Below are positions 30,243 to 38,136 of a stretch of 64,000 bases of DNA, in pieces; position 1 is the stretch's first letter, and each line of letters begins with the position of its first letter. This stretch comes from Gynuella sp. (GTDB lineage: Bacteria > Pseudomonadota > Gammaproteobacteria > Pseudomonadales > Natronospirillaceae), in NCBI GenBank assembly GCA_028282465.1, contig JANQHX010000105.1:1-64000 (forward strand), written 5' to 3'. The position numbers were made by a program, and so were the translations under genes. The notes under the pieces are model-generated. The model had not been told where the DNA came from, ran no database searches, and saw only the letters and a program-made list of their open reading frames with translations.

Positions 30243-30544
30243 AATTGTCTCCCGCTTTTATTGTTCTTCTTGGTTCTTATATTGTGACTACTAGACTGCA
30301 ATTTGGTTAATTAGACCATGGTCGACTAATGCCGATTGCTTAGAAAGAATTTTTTTCATTTAACTATCTAAGCTAACTAAGCTAAGGCTTAAAAGACTAC
30401 TATTTCCTTTTGTTATGAATTCATCATCAGTCATTATGCAAGGTATAGCATTCTAGTAGTCGCGACAAACAACTTATTTAGTTTGCAACTATTTGCTAGG
30501 TTTGACGTCCATAAGGGCATTCGTAAATTTATTGGGAGATACAT
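30243..30544. other. Divergent promoter region of acs and the hydroquinone-reductase gene
   Basis: 302 bases without a gene. They contain a 10-bp palindrome GACCATGGTC (30314-30323) and several short AT-rich repeats. CrbR binding sites would be expected here, but I do not know a consensus well enough to mark one. Confidence 0.5.
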
Positions 30545-31546
30545 ATGGGAATGTTGGTTGATGGGGTTTGGCACGATGTCTGGTACAACACAGCAGATAC
30601 AGGCGGTAAGTTTGTAAGATCTAATGCTCAGTTCAGAAATTGGGTTACTGCTGATGGCTCCACTGGCCCTTCTGGCGAGAGCGGATTTAAAGCAGAATCC
30701 GGCCGCTATCACCTGTACGTTTCTTTGGCCTGCCCCTGGGCTCATCGCACTCTGGTTTTCCGCAAACTTAAAAAACTGGAATCACACATTAGTGTATCTG
30801 TTGTACATACCGACATGATGGAAAAAGGGTGGACATTCGAAGGGCCAACAGAAGGCAATTTTGGCGTTGAAGTAAAAGACCACCTTTATGGATTTAAAAA
30901 CTATTATGAGATTTATACCAAAGCTCAGCCTGATTATTCTGGGCGGGTGACGGTGCCAGTCTTATGGGATAAACACCAGCAGACCATAGTGAGTAATGAA
31001 TCATCTGAAATCATTCGCATGTTGAACTCAGCATTCAATGAAATCACTGGCGACACTCAAGACTTTTATCCAGAACCACTTCGGGCACAAATTGACGACA
31101 TTAATGACAGGGTTTATCACACTATAAACAATGGGGTTTATAAGTGTGGTTTTGCTACCAGTCAGGAAGCCTATGAAGAGGCATACGAACAGTTATTTGA
31201 AACTCTGGAATGGTTAGAGACCTTACTGGGTGATCAACGATATTTAGCTGGAGATCAAATAACGGAAGCAGACTGGAGACTTTTTACAACGCTAGTCAGG
31301 TTCGATCCAGTGTATGTTGGGCACTTTAAATGCAATAAGACAACCATTGCTGCTTGTCCTAATTTGCAAAACTATCTTAGAGAGCTTTATCAAATTCCTG
31401 GAATATCTGAAACAGTAAATATAGGCCATATAAAAAGGCATTATTATTTCAGCCACAGATCTATTAACCCTCATGGTGTTATTCCAAAGGGACCAAAGCT
31501 GAGCTTTGATCAGCCCCACAATAGAGATGCTATTCATGGAAGTTAA
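30545..31546 (+). CDS. Glutathionyl-hydroquinone reductase (YqjG/PcpF family)
   Basis: A 333-residue Xi-class glutathione transferase. The N-terminal thioredoxin fold carries the catalytic Cys63 in SLACPWAHRTL, the diagnostic motif of the family. VTVPVLWDK and SNESSEIIRML follow, and then a helical domain with EADWRLFTTLVRFDPVYVGHFKCN. These enzymes reduce glutathionyl-hydroquinones back to hydroquinone with glutathione. GGGAGA precedes the ATG. The next gene overlaps its end by about 11 bases, so the pair is probably co-transcribed. Confidence 0.93.
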   Translation: MGMLVDGVWHDVWYNTADTGGKFVRSNAQFRNWVTADGSTGPSGESGFKAESGRYHLYVSLACPWAHRTLVFRKLKKLESHISVSVVHTDMMEKGWTFEGPTEGNFGVEVKDHLYGFKNYYEIYTKAQPDYSGRVTVPVLWDKHQQTIVSNESSEIIRMLNSAFNEITGDTQDFYPEPLRAQIDDINDRVYHTINNGVYKCGFATSQEAYEEAYEQLFETLEWLETLLGDQRYLAGDQITEADWRLFTTLVRFDPVYVGHFKCNKTTIAACPNLQNYLRELYQIPGISETVNIGHIKRHYYFSHRSINPHGVIPKGPKLSFDQPHNRDAIHGS

Positions 31547-32168
31547 CCAAGAATTCAAACTGCTTTACTCCATGGATCCCATGTGCAGTTGGTGCTATGC
31601 CTTCGAAAAACCTTTAACAGAGCTCGTTCAAAAGCATCAATTAACCATAGAGTGGCACCTGGGTGGTTTGGCAAAAGATACCGACCAACCGATGCCAATG
31701 GAGATGCGAAACAGAATTTCAGGCTATTGGAAGATTATTGAAGACAAAACCGGCTTGTACTTTAACTATGACTTCTGGACCAAAAATACACCTCGCCGCT
31801 CCACCTTCAATGCTTGCCGAGCGGTTTTAGCTGCCAGCGAGTTAAAACCAAATTCTGAAAAAGAAATGGTCACTGCGATACAAAAGGCCTATTACCAAAG
31901 GGCGATGAACCCTTCGGACATAGAAATTCTTGTGCAACTCGCTGAAGAAATTGGTATCGGAAAAGAAGTGTTTGAAAATCTTATTCGATCAGAAAAATTA
32001 GACAAAAAATTCCAAGACCAAATGACATTTGCTCGCGAGTTAGCACGAGAGGGATATCCTTCGCTTTATTTAAACCGTAACGAAAAAATGGCAGTGGTGT
32101 CTTTAGGATATTGTGACGCAGTAGAACTTGAGGATCGTTTCCAGCAAGCAAAAGAAAAAATTCATTAA
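31536..32168 (+). CDS. DsbA-family (FrnE-like) thioredoxin-fold protein
   Basis: 210 residues if translation starts at the ATG at 31536; ATG 31527 is equally possible. The active-site CSWC (Cys17 and Cys20) is followed by the FEKP segment, and the rest is the long helical insertion of the DSBA-like group (PRRSTFNACRAVLAA, then EGYPSLYLN with the cis-Pro). There is no signal peptide, so it is cytoplasmic and more like FrnE or 2-hydroxychromene isomerase-type proteins than periplasmic DsbA. It starts inside the end of the hydroquinone-reductase gene, which suggests a shared thiol-redox role. Confidence 0.85.
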   Translation: MEVNQEFKLLYSMDPMCSWCYAFEKPLTELVQKHQLTIEWHLGGLAKDTDQPMPMEMRNRISGYWKIIEDKTGLYFNYDFWTKNTPRRSTFNACRAVLAASELKPNSEKEMVTAIQKAYYQRAMNPSDIEILVQLAEEIGIGKEVFENLIRSEKLDKKFQDQMTFARELAREGYPSLYLNRNEKMAVVSLGYCDAVELEDRFQQAKEKIH

Positions 32169-32242
32169 CTATCTCTGTCACAAACCCGTATTATCCTATT
32201 CTCGACTGTTTACTACTTTTACTACTTACAAAAGGAGTTGTT

Positions 32243-33058
32243 ATGGAACAACAGGAATACCTAACGCTGGCACAAACTTATGCAGTGGATTGGGGAACCA
32301 AAATTGCTCTAGCCATCATCGTTTTTATCGTAGGTAAATTTCTAGCGGGTCTTGTTCATAAAGCGCTGGTTAAAATGATGAAAACCGCAAAAGTTAATGA
32401 GATCTTAATTGACTTTTTAGGTACGGTTGCTAACACCACATTAACTCTACTAGTAGTTATTGTTGCGCTTTCCCAATTAGGTGTCGACACAACTTCCCTA
32501 GTCGCTTTATTGGGTGCTGCAGGTTTAGCCGTTGGCTTGGCACTGAAAGATACACTGGCTCACTTTGCCGCAGGTGTTATGTTGATTGTGTTTCGTCCAT
32601 TCAAACTGGGCGACTTTGTTGAAGTAGGTGGTCAAGCCGGCTCTGTTGCTAAAATCACGGTATTCAGTACCGAATTAAAAACGCCAGACAATGTGTTGGT
32701 CACTATTCCAAATGGCGAAGTATTTGGAAGCACCATGAAAAACTATTCGGCATCTGATCAACGTCGAATTGATCTGGTCATTGGCGTGTCTTATGACGCC
32801 AATTTGCAGCTTACTAAAAATCTACTGGGAGAGATTTTGGATAGTCACCCTGCGGTTTTAAAAGACCCAGCTTACACAGTGGCAGTTGCAGAACTCGCCG
32901 ATTCATCAGTGAATCTGGTTGTACGCCCTTGGGTTAACGCTTCAGATTACTGGTCAGCTCGCTTCGAGATTATAGAAAACATTAAAACCACGTTGGACGC
33001 AAACGACATTGGTATTCCTTATCCGCAAATGGATGTGTATTTAAATAAGCTGGACTAA
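32243..33058 (+). CDS. mscS: Small-conductance mechanosensitive channel
   Basis: A 271-residue MscS with three membrane helices. The pore helix has the Gly/Ala-rich pattern LLGAAGLAVGLALKDTLAHFAAG, followed by the conserved FRPFKLGDFVEVGG entry to the cytoplasmic beta domain and the PNGEVFGSTMKNYS loop. It opens under membrane tension to release solutes on osmotic downshock. AAAAGGAG before the ATG is a good ribosome-binding site. It is monocistronic, with a terminator after it. Confidence 0.96.
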   Translation: MEQQEYLTLAQTYAVDWGTKIALAIIVFIVGKFLAGLVHKALVKMMKTAKVNEILIDFLGTVANTTLTLLVVIVALSQLGVDTTSLVALLGAAGLAVGLALKDTLAHFAAGVMLIVFRPFKLGDFVEVGGQAGSVAKITVFSTELKTPDNVLVTIPNGEVFGSTMKNYSASDQRRIDLVIGVSYDANLQLTKNLLGEILDSHPAVLKDPAYTVAVAELADSSVNLVVRPWVNASDYWSARFEIIENIKTTLDANDIGIPYPQMDVYLNKLD

Positions 33059-33075
33059 TTCAACTTTGCCACAAC

Positions 33076-33111
33076 TTAGAAGGCTGACTTTATCTCACAT
33101 CAGCCTTCTAA
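33076..33111 (+). terminator. Terminator downstream of mscS
   Basis: A perfect 12-bp stem, TTAGAAGGCTGA (33076-33087) with its complement (33100-33111), 18 bases after the mscS stop. The trailing sequence is AT-rich but lacks a clean T run. Confidence 0.7.
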
Positions 33112-33187
33112 ATTCCTCTCTGTGTTAATTGTTCTGAAACCATCGCACCGGTAGTATCTCTACCTTAAAAACCGATAGAGACATTCA

Positions 33188-34081
33188 ATGCTTACTCACC
33201 CCCAATTTGACCCTGTTGCTTTCTCGCTAGGCCCCTTAGCAGTTCAATGGTATGGCTTGATGTACTTGCTGGGCTTTTTTGCAGGTTTGTATCTGGCGAA
33301 ATATCGAGCAAAAAAACAACCTATTAGGGGCTGGTCTCAAAATGAAGTAGACGACATTCTGTTCTACATAGTCTTAGGTGTTGTGCTTGGTGGCCGAGTT
33401 GGCTATGTATTTTTCTATCACATTGATTTGTTTTTTGAGAACCCACTGTATCTTTTCAAAATCTGGGAAGGAGGCATGTCTTTTCATGGCGGCCTTTTAG
33501 GAGTGATGGTTGCTTACTGGCTATTTTCTGTCAGAAAGAAAAAGCACTTCGTTGCGGTGGCCGACTTTGTTACACCTATGGTGCCCCCTGGAATTGCCTT
33601 TGGCCGATTGGGTAACTTTATAAATGAAGAGCTTTGGGGGCGGGTAACCACCTCTGAGATGCCATGGATTATGATTTTTCCGGGCGCTGAGGATGGCATG
33701 CCTAGACACCCTTCTCAGATTTATCAGTTTCTACTCGAAGGGGTTTTGCTGTTTTGCCTACTCTGGTGGTTCAGCAGTAAACCCAGACCCAGATACGCAG
33801 TGTCAGCATTTTTTCTGATCGGCTACGGCGTATTTAGAACCTTTGCTGAGTTTTATAGAGAACCAGATGAACACCTTGGCTTTCTGTTTTTTGACTCAAT
33901 GACCATGGGAATGTTGCTGTCGATTCCAATGATTATTGGTGGCTCCGCATTAATGTGGTGGGCTTATCGCAAGCCAGTTTTTGATACTGTTGAACTAGAA
34001 ACCCAATCCAGCACGCCAAAAGCCAAGTCGGGTGTTAAGCCTGGTGCTAAACCTGGCAAATCTAAAAAGAAAGCTAAATAG
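33188..34081 (+). CDS. lgt: Prolipoprotein diacylglyceryl transferase
   Basis: 297 residues with about seven membrane helices. Lgt transfers diacylglycerol from phosphatidylglycerol to the lipobox cysteine of prolipoproteins. Key motifs are HGGLLG after EGGMSF, the signature GRLGNFINEELWGR (about residues 139-152), PRHPSQIYQ, and EFYREPDEHLG. The C-terminus has an extra Lys/Pro-rich tail of about 30 residues (PKAKSGVKPGAKPGKSKKK), not part of the core enzyme. The neighbouring iron-binding lipoprotein would be one of many clients. Confidence 0.97.
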   Translation: MLTHPQFDPVAFSLGPLAVQWYGLMYLLGFFAGLYLAKYRAKKQPIRGWSQNEVDDILFYIVLGVVLGGRVGYVFFYHIDLFFENPLYLFKIWEGGMSFHGGLLGVMVAYWLFSVRKKKHFVAVADFVTPMVPPGIAFGRLGNFINEELWGRVTTSEMPWIMIFPGAEDGMPRHPSQIYQFLLEGVLLFCLLWWFSSKPRPRYAVSAFFLIGYGVFRTFAEFYREPDEHLGFLFFDSMTMGMLLSIPMIIGGSALMWWAYRKPVFDTVELETQSSTPKAKSGVKPGAKPGKSKKKAK

Positions 34082-34103
34082 TTCAGAGAAATGACTCCAA
34101 AAA

Positions 34104-34125
34104 GGGGCTTCAGCAGACAAGCCCC
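34104..34125 (+). terminator. Hairpin downstream of lgt
   Basis: GGGGCTT (34104-34110) pairs with AAGCCCC (34119-34125) shortly after the lgt stop. No T-tract follows, so it is only a possible terminator. Confidence 0.4.
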
Positions 34126-34170
34126 AAATCCCTGCCCTTGTTTATCTAATTGATGTTCAACTTTAAATAA

Positions 34171-34184
34171 TTGATTTACATCAA
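34171..34184 (+). promoter_or_regulatory. FNR/Anr-type site upstream of the iron transporter
   Basis: TTGATTTACATCAA matches TTGAT-N4-ATCAA perfectly. It is centred about 51 bases before the transcription start implied by the promoter at 34195-34222. It would let oxygen status act on the iron transport operon together with Fur. Confidence 0.65.
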
Positions 34185-34194
34185 CAAATTAGAC

Positions 34195-34222
34195 TTGTAA
34201 TTCAAATGAGAATCACTATTAT
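34195..34222 (+). promoter_or_regulatory. Putative promoter of the iron ABC transporter
   Basis: TTGTAA (34195-34200) and TATTAT (34217-34222) are 16 bases apart, a plausible sigma-70 promoter. The -10 lies inside the first Fur box, consistent with iron repression. Confidence 0.55.
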
Positions 34223-34254
34223 TCGCGTATTCTTTGACAATGATTCTCATTTAC
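34205..34254 (+). promoter_or_regulatory. Two Fur boxes
   Basis: AATGAGAATCACTATT (34205-34220) and GACAATGATTCTCATTTAC (34236-34254) each match most positions of the Fur consensus GATAATGATAATCATTATC. Their cores, ATGAGAATCA and TGATTCTCAT, form an exact 10-bp inverted repeat. Both lie between the promoter and the start codon of the iron-binding protein gene. Confidence 0.85.
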
Positions 34255-34269
34255 CTTGGAGACCCAATA

Positions 34270-35271
34270 ATGAAGCGCATTGCCCTAACACTGGCAGCCG
34301 TGGCAGCTTTAACTGCCTGTTCTCAACAGGAAGCCTCTAATGAGCTAGTAATTTATAGCGCTCGAAACGAAACCCTAATGAAGCCCATTCTTGATAAATA
34401 CACTGAGAAAACAGGCACTGAGTTTCAACTAATTACCGATAAAGAAGCACCATTATTGGAGCGTTTGAAAGCCGAAGGCGAGAACACGCCAGCGGACATT
34501 TTGATCACGGTTGATGCGGGTAACCTCTGGCATGCCTCTGAAAATGGTGTGCTAGCCAGTGTTGAATCAGACACATTGAACAAAAATATTCCAGCCAATC
34601 TGAAGTCATCAAAAAATGACTGGTTCGGTTTTTCGGTGAGAGCCAGAACCATTGTTTATAACACCGATGCCGTTGACCCTTCTGAACTCAGCACTTATGA
34701 AGATTTAGCGACCGAGAAGTGGAAAGATCGCCTCTGCCTACGTACTTCTAAAAAAGTTTATAACCAGTCTTTAGTTGCTACATTAATTTCCACTTTGGGT
34801 GAAGACCAAACTCAAGAGGTAGTTGAAGGCTGGGTCAGCAACTTAGCCACTGATGTATTTTCAAGCGATACCAAGATGATGGAAGCCGTCAATGCAGGCC
34901 AGTGTGATGTAGGCATAGGCAATACCTATTACTACGGACGCTTACAGGCAAAAGGCGCAGCTGAAAATATCGCCCTATTCTGGCCAAACCAGAACGATCG
35001 TGGTGTGCACGTCAATGTTTCTGGTGCAGGCAAAGTTAAACACGCTAAGCACCCAGAAAATGCCGTTGCGTTCCTTGAATGGCTAAGCAGCCCAGAGGCT
35101 CAAGAAATATTCGCTGGTGTTAACTATGAATTTCCAGCCAACAGTTCCGTGCCTTCCGACCCATTAGTTGCCGGCTGGGGAACCTTTAAGCAAGACATCA
35201 TTGATGTTGAAACCGCAGGTTCGATGCAAGCTGATGCCGTTAAACTAATGGATAGAGCAGGTTATTTATAA
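34270..35271 (+). CDS. Iron(III) ABC transporter substrate-binding lipoprotein (FbpA/FutA type)
   Basis: 333 residues from the ATG at 34270, preceded by TTGGAGA; an upstream in-frame ATG lies inside the Fur box and is unlikely. The signal sequence ends in a lipobox (AALTAC, lipid-anchored Cys17). The mature part opens with LVIYSARNE, typical of ferric-binding proteins, and carries the iron-coordinating tyrosines in GNTYYYGRLQ near residue 215. It captures ferric iron in the periplasm for the permease encoded 25 bases downstream. The Fur boxes directly upstream support an iron substrate. Confidence 0.93.
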   Translation: MKRIALTLAAVAALTACSQQEASNELVIYSARNETLMKPILDKYTEKTGTEFQLITDKEAPLLERLKAEGENTPADILITVDAGNLWHASENGVLASVESDTLNKNIPANLKSSKNDWFGFSVRARTIVYNTDAVDPSELSTYEDLATEKWKDRLCLRTSKKVYNQSLVATLISTLGEDQTQEVVEGWVSNLATDVFSSDTKMMEAVNAGQCDVGIGNTYYYGRLQAKGAAENIALFWPNQNDRGVHVNVSGAGKVKHAKHPENAVAFLEWLSSPEAQEIFAGVNYEFPANSSVPSDPLVAGWGTFKQDIIDVETAGSMQADAVKLMDRAGYL

Positions 35272-35296
35272 TCCATTTATTAGTTGAGCCTCACCT

Positions 35297-36904
35297 TTGA
35301 ATCTCGTCTCTCAACGATGGCTTAATCTGGTTGTTTCTGGCACCACCCTTATGGTGGTGGTGCCTGTGCTTGTTATATTCTTCAGCTGGGGCAAAGGCGA
35401 TAGCTCAATCTGGTCCCATTTCTTTGAAACTCAACTTACCACTTTAATCTACAACACTCTCGTTCTGGTTATCGGTGTTGGCGTATTAGTCAGTTGGCTA
35501 GGCATGAAATTAGCCACCCTGATTGTTCTTTATGAATTTCCATTTCGAAAGCACTTTGAATGGATGCTCATGCTTCCTTTAGCAATGCCAGCTTACGTAA
35601 TTGCCTTTGTTTTTATTGGCGTATTCGATTTTACCGGCCCAATACAAACATTATGGCGATCCACTTTTGGGGATTTACCCTTTCCGCCTGTACGCTCAAC
35701 CGGCGGCGTTATTTTGGTATTTTCTTTGGTGCTATATCCCTATGTTTATCTGCTAGTGCGCAGTGCACTGTTACGCCAAGGCAATTCACTGATCGAAGCT
35801 TCACGGGTGATGGGTTTCAGTAGGCAGCGAGCTATTTCTAAAGTGGTTTTACCAGCTGTAAGACCCGCCATTGCAGCCGGAGTGTCTTTGGCATTGATGG
35901 AAACATTAGCTGACTTCGGAACAGTATCTACTTTCAACTACACCACCTTTACCACGGCTATTTATAAAAGCTGGTACGGCTTACGAGACCTTCACGTGGC
36001 TGCACAATTGGCTTCGTTATTAATGGTTTTTGTATTTATTGCAATCTGGTTAGAACAGCAGGGGCGAAAACGAAACAGCTATCAACAAAGCAGTATAAAA
36101 ACACTTCAAAGGGAAAAAATATCAGGCTTAGCTGCCTTTAAAGCTATTGCCTTTTGTTCAACTGTTTTGTTATTTGCTTTTGTCATTCCTGTTATTCAAT
36201 TAATAGTTTGGGTGCTGGAAATTTGGAAAGACGAACTAACATCGCGCTTCTTCGGTTTTATTTGGCACACCATGGCTTTAGGCCTAATGGCTGGGGTAAT
36301 TACTCTGCTACTGGCACTTGCTGTAAATTATCGATCCAGATTCAGTCATTCCAACTGGCCTAAAAACTTCGCTCGAATTGCTAACCTTGGGTACGCCATT
36401 CCAAGCTCTATTTTAGCCGTCGGCATTATTATGGTTTACGGCTGGTTAGATACTAAGGTCGTCATTCCTGGCGCCTCACTCCTTGGCTTACCAACCAATA
36501 CCACTATTCTCACGGGTAGCCTGGCTGCCTTATTAATGGCTTACACAGTGAGGTTTATGGCCGTGGCATCTGGCCCATTACATTCTGGGCTGCAACAACT
36601 TAAACCAAGCTTGATTGAATCCTCAAGATTACTAGGCGCATCTGGCCCCCTAAGGCTCAAGATGATTCATTGGCCAGCTTTGCGCCCAGGTATTTTAACG
36701 GCGTTTTTGGTTGTGCTTGTGGATGTCATGAAAGAAATGCCAGCAACCTTAATTATGCGCCCGTTTGGTTGGGACACCCTGGCTGTGCGCATCTATGAAA
36801 TGACTTCTGAAGGCATGTGGGAACAAGCGGCATTGCCGTCCTTGGTTCTATTACTCGTCGGCCTACTGCCAGTTGTCTTATTGGTACGTAGTAGCCGCTC
36901 TTAA
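35297..36904 (+). CDS. Iron(III) ABC transporter permease (FbpB type, fused double domain)
   Basis: 535 residues with about 12 membrane helices. It contains two copies of the binding-protein-dependent permease domain, each with the cytoplasmic EAA loop (EASRVMGFSRQRAISKVVLPAVRPAI and ESSRLLGASGPLRLKMIHWPALRPGI). It forms the membrane channel for ferric iron. The only start I can find that keeps the first helix is a TTG at 35297, without a clear ribosome-binding site; translation may be coupled to the binding-protein gene. No ATPase subunit follows: the next gene is htpX. Confidence 0.9.
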   Translation: MNLVSQRWLNLVVSGTTLMVVVPVLVIFFSWGKGDSSIWSHFFETQLTTLIYNTLVLVIGVGVLVSWLGMKLATLIVLYEFPFRKHFEWMLMLPLAMPAYVIAFVFIGVFDFTGPIQTLWRSTFGDLPFPPVRSTGGVILVFSLVLYPYVYLLVRSALLRQGNSLIEASRVMGFSRQRAISKVVLPAVRPAIAAGVSLALMETLADFGTVSTFNYTTFTTAIYKSWYGLRDLHVAAQLASLLMVFVFIAIWLEQQGRKRNSYQQSSIKTLQREKISGLAAFKAIAFCSTVLLFAFVIPVIQLIVWVLEIWKDELTSRFFGFIWHTMALGLMAGVITLLLALAVNYRSRFSHSNWPKNFARIANLGYAIPSSILAVGIIMVYGWLDTKVVIPGASLLGLPTNTTILTGSLAALLMAYTVRFMAVASGPLHSGLQQLKPSLIESSRLLGASGPLRLKMIHWPALRPGILTAFLVVLVDVMKEMPATLIMRPFGWDTLAVRIYEMTSEGMWEQAALPSLVLLLVGLLPVVLLVRSSRS

Positions 36905-37025
36905 AATAGAACAAATGAATTCGTCCTTCACCCATCTTAAAATTTTGTAAATACCCTTGAGTCTAACCCAACCGACACTACATCCTTTACCTATAAATAA
37001 TTTTGATTAATCCATAGGACGATTC

Positions 37026-37877
37026 ATGAGACGCGTACTTTATTTCCTTGCAATGAATATGGCTATTTTAATTATGGCCAGTATTTTCATGCAGGTGGTG
37101 TTGCCACTGTTCGGGATTTACCCCCAAGGCCATACCGCAATGCTCATTTTCTGTTTCTTTTTTGGTATGGGCGGCTCTTTTATTTCGTTGGCGCTCTCCA
37201 AGCGAATGGCAAAAATGGCTACTGGGGCCAAGGTTATTGAAAACCCGCAATACCCAGCGGAAAAGTGGTTGGTTCAAACTGTGGAAAGGCTGGCTAAAGA
37301 CGCCAATATTGGCATGCCGGAAGTAGCTGTGTTTGACTCTCCGCAAGTCAACGCATTTGCTACTGGTGCTGGGAAAAACAGCTCTCTAGTTGCGGTGAGC
37401 ACCGGGTTGATGAATGCTATGGATCAAGGTGAAGCCGAAGCAGTGCTTGCTCATGAAGTTAGTCATATTGCTAATGGCGATATGGTGACCATGGCTCTTT
37501 TGCAAGGGGTATTGAATACATTTGTTATGTTCTTCGCTCGAATCGTGGCGGGTGCCATTGCCAATGCTAGAGGCGAACAAATGGGTTTCTTCGCAAGAAT
37601 GGCCATTATTTTTGTGATGGAAATGATATTCGGCTTCTTCGCAAACTTGATCGCCATGTGGTTTTCCCGTCAACGGGAATTCCGAGCAGATGAAGGCGCC
37701 GCTCGACTAGTCGGCCCTCAAAAAATGATTGCAGCTTTAGAACGTCTTAAAGCTGGCCAACCTGCCGAAATGGAAGGAACACTGGCAGCGTTCGGTATTA
37801 ATGGTAAAAGAGCCAGCTTATTAGCCTCTCACCCTTCGTTAGAAGATCGCATCGCAAGGTTAAAGAACTTCGGATAG
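37026..37877 (+). CDS. htpX: Membrane metalloprotease HtpX
   Basis: A 283-residue inner-membrane zinc protease. Two N-terminal membrane segments, the zinc motif HEVSH (residues 142-146, in AEAVLAHEVSHIANGD), two further hydrophobic segments, and the third zinc ligand in REFRADEGAARLVG. HtpX degrades misfolded membrane proteins together with FtsH. The length and the C-terminal ASHPSLEDRIARL are standard. It is monocistronic, with a terminator behind it. This is the second M48 protease in the window. Confidence 0.97.
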   Translation: MRRVLYFLAMNMAILIMASIFMQVVLPLFGIYPQGHTAMLIFCFFFGMGGSFISLALSKRMAKMATGAKVIENPQYPAEKWLVQTVERLAKDANIGMPEVAVFDSPQVNAFATGAGKNSSLVAVSTGLMNAMDQGEAEAVLAHEVSHIANGDMVTMALLQGVLNTFVMFFARIVAGAIANARGEQMGFFARMAIIFVMEMIFGFFANLIAMWFSRQREFRADEGAARLVGPQKMIAALERLKAGQPAEMEGTLAAFGINGKRASLLASHPSLEDRIARLKNFG

Positions 37878-37910
37878 TTTCTAACCTTTTAGATCAACGA
37901 CTTACTTTAT

Positions 37911-37944
37911 AAACGGTACATGTTTCTCATGTACCGTTTTTTTG
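37911..37944 (+). terminator. Terminator downstream of htpX
   Basis: AAACGGTACATG (37911-37922) pairs perfectly with CATGTACCGTTT (37928-37939), and seven T residues cover 37937-37943. It is a strong factor-independent terminator. Confidence 0.92.
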
Positions 37945-38136
37945 TTTTTAGGCCTGAAGGTTGCTCCGGGTTTTGAAAAGAATGAACCACTAGGCAATCT
38001 TTGAATATTTTTAAATGCCCTATATCAGTTACACTGGGACTTGCTGAGACTAAGGTTCTAAGTTCAGAACGTCAGCTCTGACTGTCGAACTCCAAACAAT
38101 TAGTACAATAAATAGACGAAAGGATTTTGAATTTTT

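Noticed and set aside
30502-30529. Promoter TTGACG-16-TAAATT before the hydroquinone-reductase gene
   Set aside because: The implied transcript would start at or within the ribosome-binding site, leaving no usable leader.
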